A stretch of DNA of 9,737 nt from JBHHWH01 sp046756405. GTDB lineage: Bacteria; Actinomycetota; Acidimicrobiia; Spongiisociales; ZC4RG35. Under the pieces are notes generated by a model. That model made no database searches. It had not been told where the DNA came from and saw nothing but the letters and a program-made list of their open reading frames with translations. Position 1 is the stretch's first letter; the number at the start of each line of letters is the position of its first letter. Positions 5,846 to 9,737 of this stretch are shown here, piece by piece. Where the stretch lies: the NCBI GenBank assembly GCA_046756405.1, contig JBHHWH010000084.1, positions 1-9,737 of the forward strand. Reading direction: 5' to 3'. Both the position numbers and the translations under genes were made by a program.

Positions 5846-7747
5846 ATGAGAAGAAGAAGGTCGTTTGGGCTGTTGATCGTCATGGGTCTGGTGGCCACCG
5901 CCTGCACCGGCGGTGACACCAGCTCATTTACAACGGCAGCCCCCACCGGTACGACGAGTCAGGTGGCCAATCTCGCCGTGGTCGGACCTCTCGACGAGGG
6001 CCTGTCCGGCTATGACATGGATGCGGTCGCCTGGAACGGCTATTGGTACTCCCGGTACAACCTGGGGAACCTGGCCATGATGTCGGGGCTCGGCGTCACG
6101 TTCGAGCCCCCGATGGAGGGGGTGATGGCCATGGCAGCCGCGGTGGACCAGGGCCCGGAGAACGGTGAGCATGTGGTGATGCCCACCAACGCCGCCCTGC
6201 TCCAAGCCGTCTATGCCGGGGGCCGTCCTGAGTTCGCCAACGAGTTCAACGGCGACCCCATGGATTTCACCAATTGGAGGTGGGACCCAACTAGCTTCGA
6301 CACCAGGTTGATCCCATCCGCCCAGGCCCAGACGATCATCAAGGAGGTGGAGTGGGCCAAGCTCTTCAACAACGGCGGTTGGGCCGGTGCCGTCGACGAC
6401 GACTTCGGCGCCATGGACCGCTTCAAGGGAATGGTGTTGTTCACCGAAGCGAAGATGCAGTCCCAGTTTGCCCTCGACAACCTGCGCAACTCGGACGGCC
6501 TCTTCGTGAAGGTCGCCCGCTATGCAGACGACGGGGTGGTCCACGAGGACGCTACCGCAGACATCGCTGACCAGTACCAGATGCTGCAGGCGCTCAGCGA
6601 CGTGCGACTCGTGCTCGAATCACCCGATGCGTTCAACGGGGTGTACGCCGACGACTCCTTCCTAGAAATGCTCGGACCCGAGGTGGACGGCCTCTTCGGC
6701 ATCGTCAGCGAGCTCGAACCCAGCACCGTGACCGAGCTGGGTCTGGGGGCACAGGCCATGGTGTGGTTTGCCGCCACCACCAGAGATGATGCGCTTCGCC
6801 AAGCCGCGATGGTCAAACTCGCCGAGTTCGGTGACGCCCTGGTGACAGCCGACCGATCAGGTGTCGTGGACCGGGCCCGTTCCATCAGAGGCCTGGTTGA
6901 GGCGGCCCGGGTGTTGGGCACCTCGAGCTATGTCGATGCGGCCCTCGCCGATTTCGTGGAGATGCATGAAGCGTACGACCCTGCCACGGGCTCGTTTGAC
7001 GGTGTTGGGTCACTTACCGCCTGGGAGGTAGGCGACATCATCGGAGCCCTCAATAGCCTCCGACTCAACCTCAACGAGTCAGTGGACCGCAGCGTGGTCG
7101 AGTCGATGCTGGTCGGCTTCTTCGAAGCCACCGTGAACATGGGCGGTCTGATGAGGGCTGTCATCCCCAAGGAGATGGAGGCCAGCCCATTCGAGCAGGC
7201 CCGGCTCGATAACGACGTCTATTTCGCTTATCCCGGTATCCCCACTCCCGACGGAGCTGGGGGGCCCAACGGAACCGCCGCGGTGGACGTCGCCGAGATC
7301 AGCTTCGACTCGGCGGCGGGACTATGGGATGTCTCCGACGATGGGTTCGTCACTGCCTCGGCCATGCACGCTTCCAACGAAATGTTCTGGATATGGGGCT
7401 TCCAAGACGGCTTTCCCAAGATCCCAGGGGCACCAGGTCTGGGCACCGCACCCGCCGCGCAATCCGAGGGGACTGTCATCGAGATAGTGGCCACGGAATT
7501 CGCGTTCAATCCTTCGAGCCTCGATTTGCCCGCCGGTGAGACCGTCACGCTGCGACTTCGCAACGATGGAGCCATCGCTCACAATCTCGAAATCGCCGAT
7601 CTGGGGGTCTTCGTCGAAGCCGACGCAGGGCAGGAGACGAGCGTCACCTTCACGGTTCCGGAAAGCGGAGCATCGACGTTCCTCTGCAATATCCCCGGCC
7701 ACCGCGACGCGGGGATGGAAGGGGTCTTCGAGATAACCGGCGGATGA
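5846..7747 (+). CDS. Secreted lipoprotein with large unknown domain and C-terminal cupredoxin domain
   Basis: A 633-residue lipoprotein. The ATG at 5846 follows AAGGAG; residues 1-20 are a signal peptide (four Arg, hydrophobic core, LVATAC with lipid-anchored C20), followed by a Thr/Ser-rich tether to about 42. Residues 50-520 form a domain I do not recognise: Trp/Tyr-rich WNGYWYSRYNLGNLAMM, a Met-rich PPMEGVMAMAA, then helical repeats (for example LGLGAQAMVWFAATTRDDALRQA and DRARSIRGLVEAARVLG) suggesting an alpha-helical toroid-like fold. Residues 544-633 are a plastocyanin-type domain (VIEIVATEFAFNPSSLDLPAG) with all four type 1 copper ligands in place: H579, C614, H619 and M624 (FLCNIPGHRDAGM). 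It probably works outside the membrane in electron transfer or copper handling; the partner is not visible here. A possible CRP-type site lies upstream and a hairpin follows. Confidence 0.85.
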   Translation: MRRRRSFGLLIVMGLVATACTGGDTSSFTTAAPTGTTSQVANLAVVGPLDEGLSGYDMDAVAWNGYWYSRYNLGNLAMMSGLGVTFEPPMEGVMAMAAAVDQGPENGEHVVMPTNAALLQAVYAGGRPEFANEFNGDPMDFTNWRWDPTSFDTRLIPSAQAQTIIKEVEWAKLFNNGGWAGAVDDDFGAMDRFKGMVLFTEAKMQSQFALDNLRNSDGLFVKVARYADDGVVHEDATADIADQYQMLQALSDVRLVLESPDAFNGVYADDSFLEMLGPEVDGLFGIVSELEPSTVTELGLGAQAMVWFAATTRDDALRQAAMVKLAEFGDALVTADRSGVVDRARSIRGLVEAARVLGTSSYVDAALADFVEMHEAYDPATGSFDGVGSLTAWEVGDIIGALNSLRLNLNESVDRSVVESMLVGFFEATVNMGGLMRAVIPKEMEASPFEQARLDNDVYFAYPGIPTPDGAGGPNGTAAVDVAEISFDSAAGLWDVSDDGFVTASAMHASNEMFWIWGFQDGFPKIPGAPGLGTAPAAQSEGTVIEIVATEFAFNPSSLDLPAGETVTLRLRNDGAIAHNLEIADLGVFVEADAGQETSVTFTVPESGASTFLCNIPGHRDAGMEGVFEITGG

Positions 7748-7760
7748 AGGAAGAACCACT

Positions 7761-7802
7761 GGGTCAGCAGCACCGCGTTTGTACCCTCGGTGTTGCTGAC
7801 CC
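7761..7802. terminator. Long hairpin after the cupredoxin gene, probable bidirectional terminator
   Basis: GGGTCAGCAGCACCG (7761-7775) and CGGTGTTGCTGACCC (7788-7802) form a 15-bp stem with one G-U pair and a 12-nt loop, starting 13 bp after the lipoprotein stop. No U run follows on either strand; actinobacterial terminators often lack one. It also lies next to the IS remnant, so a relic of an element end is a second possibility. Confidence 0.55.
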
Positions 7803-8324
7803 GGCTGCATCGCGCTGCTTACACATTCCGCAAAGGCCGTTCTTTGGTGTGTCGGAAGCGTCGTGGGAAGCGAAGATCTCGTCTCCCCAGTCGAGGAGGG
7901 CTCCGATGACCTGTTCGAACTCGGGGAGGGAGTGGTCCTGGTAGGCGGCGATGAACTCACCGAGCGCCTGGTTGGCGGCCTCTTCGTCTCCTGCGGCGGT
8001 GTAGATGCGGTGGAGATGCTGGTAGAGCCTCCAGGCGTGGGTAAGCTCCGGATGGCTCCCGAGGATCCGCTCCAGCCTCTCCCTCTGCTCAGGGTCGAGC
8101 CGGTCTTCTCGCCGCAGCTGCAGGTAGCGGGACCTGAACACCTCGGGAGCAAAGGCAGGTCGGGAGCCGTGGGGTCCGATCCGCTGGATTCTTCTTCGCA
8201 CTTTGATCAGAGCGGAGGCGAACCAGTGCGCCACATGAAACCTGTCGACCACGTGGGTGGCGTGACCCAAGTGCTGACGGATGGCGGTCCGGTAGGCCTC
8301 CGAGCCGTCGCAGACCCACCACCT
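7764..8324 (-). pseudogene. ISL3-family transposase, fragment truncated at both ends
   Basis: The fragment is open from just after a stop at 8325-8327. It reads VCDGSEAYRTAIRQHLGHA, then THVVDRFHVAHWFASALIKVRRRIQR, the second catalytic Asp (VVDRFH) region of ISL3 transposases, and a helical stretch to LLDWGDEIFASHD...PKNG at about 7836. The N-terminal zinc finger/HTH and first Asp are missing, as is the C-terminal segment with the catalytic Glu (normally an EG-N motif right after this point). From 7836 to 7764 the frame continues into unrelated sequence. About 490 bp of element remain, with no terminal inverted repeats or target duplication that I can find, so it cannot transpose. Its upstream edge cuts into the toxin gene on the same strand. 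Confidence 0.8.
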
Positions 8325-8335
8325 TCACCTGCCGG

Positions 8336-8497
8336 CACCAGGTCGATGTCGTGGCTCATCGCTCCACCGGTTCTCGCCCAAGTGGCCCAGCCCCCGATGA
8401 GCACAGCATCGGGAACCGCCTCGCGGATGCGGTCGAGGACTGCCCGACTCCGCTCGGTGAACTCAGGCGGATAGAACTCTTGGCTCGGTGGTGTCAT
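8336..8497 (-). pseudogene. AbiEii-like nucleotidyltransferase toxin, 5' remnant cut off by the ISL3 fragment
   Basis: The ATG at 8497 opens a frame that reads FTERSRAVLDRIREAVPDAV, then LIGGWATWARTGGAMSHDIDLV. That is the start of a DNA polymerase beta-type nucleotidyltransferase of the AbiEii/MenT toxin kind: GG motif at 35-36 and metal-binding D50-x-D52. Coding similarity ends right after DIDLV at about 8336, and by 8324 the sequence is ISL3 transposase, so only about 54 of the usual 200-300 residues remain. The frame overlaps the end of the antitoxin gene by 35 nt, as expected for a translationally coupled toxin-antitoxin pair. In intact systems the toxin transfers nucleotides to RNA targets (AbiEii: GTP-dependent; MenT: tRNA). 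This remnant lacks the rest of the fold and should be inactive. Confidence 0.7.
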
Positions 8498-9098
8498 CGG
8501 GGACCAACATCGGCAGCAGGTGGTGGACGAAACGGGCCGCCTGCCAGCCGGGAAGACTGAACAGGTCAACCCATGCCTGGGTGAGGGGTGTGACCCGCCC
8601 GTAGCCGGCCAGCAGAGGGTCGGGTTCGGCGACCAGCACAGTGGTGACCCTCCCCGGCTCAGGGTCCTTTGCTCGGTTGGACACTTCGATCCGGGGGTCC
8701 CCATACACCAGGACGGTCTCATAGTCGGCGATCCGATTCCCGCCCATGTGCGCTACCACAGCACCAAAACCGCCCAGGACCGCGACAGGGTTGGTGAGCG
8801 AACGTTCCACCACCGGCGCCGAGACAGCCACCTCGAAACGGTCGACCACATCCCGACTCAATCTTCGATGCCCGGCCCACAGGATCAGCAGCCGACCTGG
8901 ATCCACCACCCGCACCCCTCCAGCAGGCCGGACCTGAACCGCCCCGATCTCGGTTGGATGATCCAATGCCCGATGGGTCGTAGACACGCCCAGATCCAGC
9001 TCGTCGGCCAGAACAGCCAGCGAGGCCCACCGCCGTTGATTCCGCTCGATCGAACCGACGATGAGATGCCGCCACACCTGTTGAGTCTTGGACAACAC
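8463..9098 (-). CDS. AbiEi-like antitoxin / winged-helix transcriptional regulator
   Basis: A 211-residue protein with an N-terminal winged helix at about 8-65 (WASLAVLADELDLGVSTTHRALDHP, then a wing ending VRVVDP). The larger C-terminal domain has VAVLGGFGAVVAHMGG, ETVLVYGDP, VTTVLVAEPDPLL and TPLTQAWVDLFSLPGWQAARFV. This is the layout of AbiEi-type antitoxins: a DNA-binding head plus a domain that antagonises the nucleotidyltransferase toxin. The toxin gene overlaps its 3' end, which supports the call. The GTG at 9098 is taken as start because a TAAGCT -10 box ends 6 nt before it, giving a probably leaderless mRNA; TTG at 9095 is the alternative. A perfect inverted repeat at 9117-9140 suggests autorepression. 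The protein is intact although its toxin is destroyed. The family name is inferred from motifs and context. Confidence 0.75.
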   Translation of the reverse strand: MLSKTQQVWRHLIVGSIERNQRRWASLAVLADELDLGVSTTHRALDHPTEIGAVQVRPAGGVRVVDPGRLLILWAGHRRLSRDVVDRFEVAVSAPVVERSLTNPVAVLGGFGAVVAHMGGNRIADYETVLVYGDPRIEVSNRAKDPEPGRVTTVLVAEPDPLLAGYGRVTPLTQAWVDLFSLPGWQAARFVHHLLPMLVPDDTTEPRVLSA

Positions 9099-9104
9099 GA
9101 TCCC

Positions 9105-9110
9105 AGCTTA
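9105..9110 (-). promoter_or_regulatory. -10 box of a leaderless antitoxin promoter
   Basis: On the minus strand TAAGCT (TANNNT, the usual actinobacterial -10) is followed by six bases and the GTG start at 9098. No good -35 is seen; the operator palindrome occupies that position. Confidence 0.4.
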
Positions 9111-9116
9111 ACATCG

Positions 9117-9140
9117 GATTTCCACAAAACAGTGGAAATC
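9117..9140. promoter_or_regulatory. Perfect inverted repeat, likely antitoxin operator
   Basis: GATTTCCAC (9117-9125) and GTGGAAATC (9132-9140) are exact reverse complements with 6 bp between them. The repeat covers the -35 area of the antitoxin promoter, 18 bp before its start codon. AbiEi antitoxins are known to bind inverted repeats in their own promoter and repress it, so this is the expected operator. The remaining 198 bp from 9141 to 9338 hold no gene I can support and no tRNA. Confidence 0.6.
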
Positions 9141-9338
9141 AGGCCTGGGCCCCTGCGGAGCTGCTCTCGCCAGCGAAGACGTGTCTCCCCTACCACCTCC
9201 GTGAGGTCGACGGCCGACGAGAACACCTCCGATCGAGTTCTCCGACTTCTCCTAGGAGGCTATGGCGCGCGTGGCCCGGCCACAGTCCCGTTCCCCGTGT
9301 GAAGGCTGAGCGATGCAACGAACTTCACGGAAGGCCCA

Positions 9339-9737
9339 CTAGATCGATCGACCGCGATCCTCTAAACCTGTCCGCTTCAAGGCTCGCCTTTCAAGACGAT
9401 CAGCGAGATCCTCCAGATCTTCCTCGAAGAGGCTTCCGTAGGTGTCCAGTGTCATCTTCGCTGAAGCGTGTCCGAGGGCCCGCTGAACCGCTTTGATCGA
9501 TGCTCCCGAGGCGATCATCAGGGACGCCGCGGTGTCTCTAAGGTCGTGGACGAGAAGCCCCTCGGGCATACCTGAGGCCTCGCACGCCGGATGCCAGACA
9601 TCCCTCCGGAAGTTGGAGGTTCGGAGCGGTCCACCCTTGGGTGCAGTAAATACAAGCGTGTCGGGTTCGCCGACGGGTAAGGCCTCCGCAACGAACCGTG
9701 GCATCAACACGTCGCCCTCGTCAGAGCCGGAGCAACC
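9339..9737 (-). CDS. Tyrosine recombinase (phage-type integrase), C-terminal part, partial at right edge
   Basis: The frame is open to the right edge, and about 132 residues of the catalytic domain are visible. LVFTAPKGGPLRTSNFRRDVW is the region before the catalytic box. HDLRDTAASLMIASGA carries the His-x-x-Arg pair, LGHASAKMTLDTYGSLF the second His and the nucleophilic Tyr. An acidic/basic helix (EEDLEDLADRLERRAL) ends the protein, as in actinobacterial phage and island integrases. The first catalytic Arg would lie outside the window. The residues at the very edge, upstream of MPRFVAEAL, do not look like the usual KT-x-R-x-(I/V)-PLP segment, so a frame break just at or beyond the edge is possible. 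It suggests that the toxin-antitoxin and IS region belongs to an integrated element. No attachment site or tRNA is visible. Confidence 0.8.
   Translation of the reverse strand, partial: GCSGSDEGDVLMPRFVAEALPVGEPDTLVFTAPKGGPLRTSNFRRDVWHPACEASGMPEGLLVHDLRDTAASLMIASGASIKAVQRALGHASAKMTLDTYGSLFEEDLEDLADRLERRALKRTGLEDRGRSI

Noticed and set aside
7322..8152. Minus-strand frame of 276 codons across the lipoprotein end and the IS fragment
   Set aside because: It covers two unrelated loci, is in a different frame from the transposase and has shadow-type composition.
8520..9302. A 260-codon plus-strand frame opposite the antitoxin
   Set aside because: It lies antisense to a motif-bearing protein, its composition is Pro/Arg/His-rich shadow-like, and it runs through the operator and intergenic region.
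9262..9309. A 15-codon frame after AGGAGG
   Set aside because: The spacing between AGGAGG and ATG is only 2 nt, and the peptide (Arg/Ser/Pro mix) has no support.
9141..9338. tRNA gene or attachment site next to the integrase
   Set aside because: I found no cloverleaf, no TTCGA-type T-loop in the right setting and no direct repeat within the window.
1..9737. CRISPR array or other tandem repeat array
   Set aside because: No regularly spaced repeats are seen on either strand.

Overview
The window looks like chromosome of a high-GC actinobacterium, plausibly of the Acidimicrobiia kind. The evidence is the 13E12/DUF222-type HNH endonuclease end, GTG starts, -35/-10 promoters set directly against start codons (leaderless genes), and the AbiEi/AbiEii-like pair typical of that phylum. 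This placement is inferred from gene types, not from a marker gene.

Layout. 1-383 (+) is the C-terminal end of an HNH endonuclease gene. Convergent to it, 392-2446 (-) encodes a three-activity aromatic amino acid enzyme: AroQ chorismate mutase, prephenate dehydratase with ACT domain, and type I-beta DAHP synthase in one 684-residue chain. Its upstream region holds a clear attenuation control: a strong promoter (2617-2645) set 9 nt from the ATG of a 24-codon leader peptide (2533-2607) with four Phe and two Tyr in its last 12 residues, then a C/U-rich tract with almost no G before the enzyme start. The first and committed steps of Phe synthesis thus appear to be under Phe/Tyr-sensing control, together with a likely allosteric ACT domain.

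2696-4054 holds a two-helix small membrane protein (+), a class I SAM methyltransferase (-) and a 114-residue unknown protein (+). 4152-5609 (+) is a decayed zone: a PD-(D/E)XK-like nuclease gene broken by a frameshift, followed by a stretch in which coding-like sequence jumps frame several times. One piece of it may be related to the next gene. 5846-7747 (+) encodes an intact lipoprotein with a large unrecognised domain and a C-terminal type 1 copper (cupredoxin) domain. A perfect TGTGA-N6-TCACA palindrome lies just upstream of it, and a 15-bp hairpin lies downstream.

7764-9737 (all -) is accessory DNA. It holds a both-ends-truncated ISL3 transposase, the 5' remnant of an AbiEii-like nucleotidyltransferase toxin that the IS piece cuts off just after its DID motif, and the intact upstream AbiEi-like antitoxin with a perfect 9-bp inverted repeat at its promoter. 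The C-terminal part of a tyrosine recombinase runs off the right edge. This reads as a mobile island in which the toxin was destroyed and the antitoxin/repressor kept.
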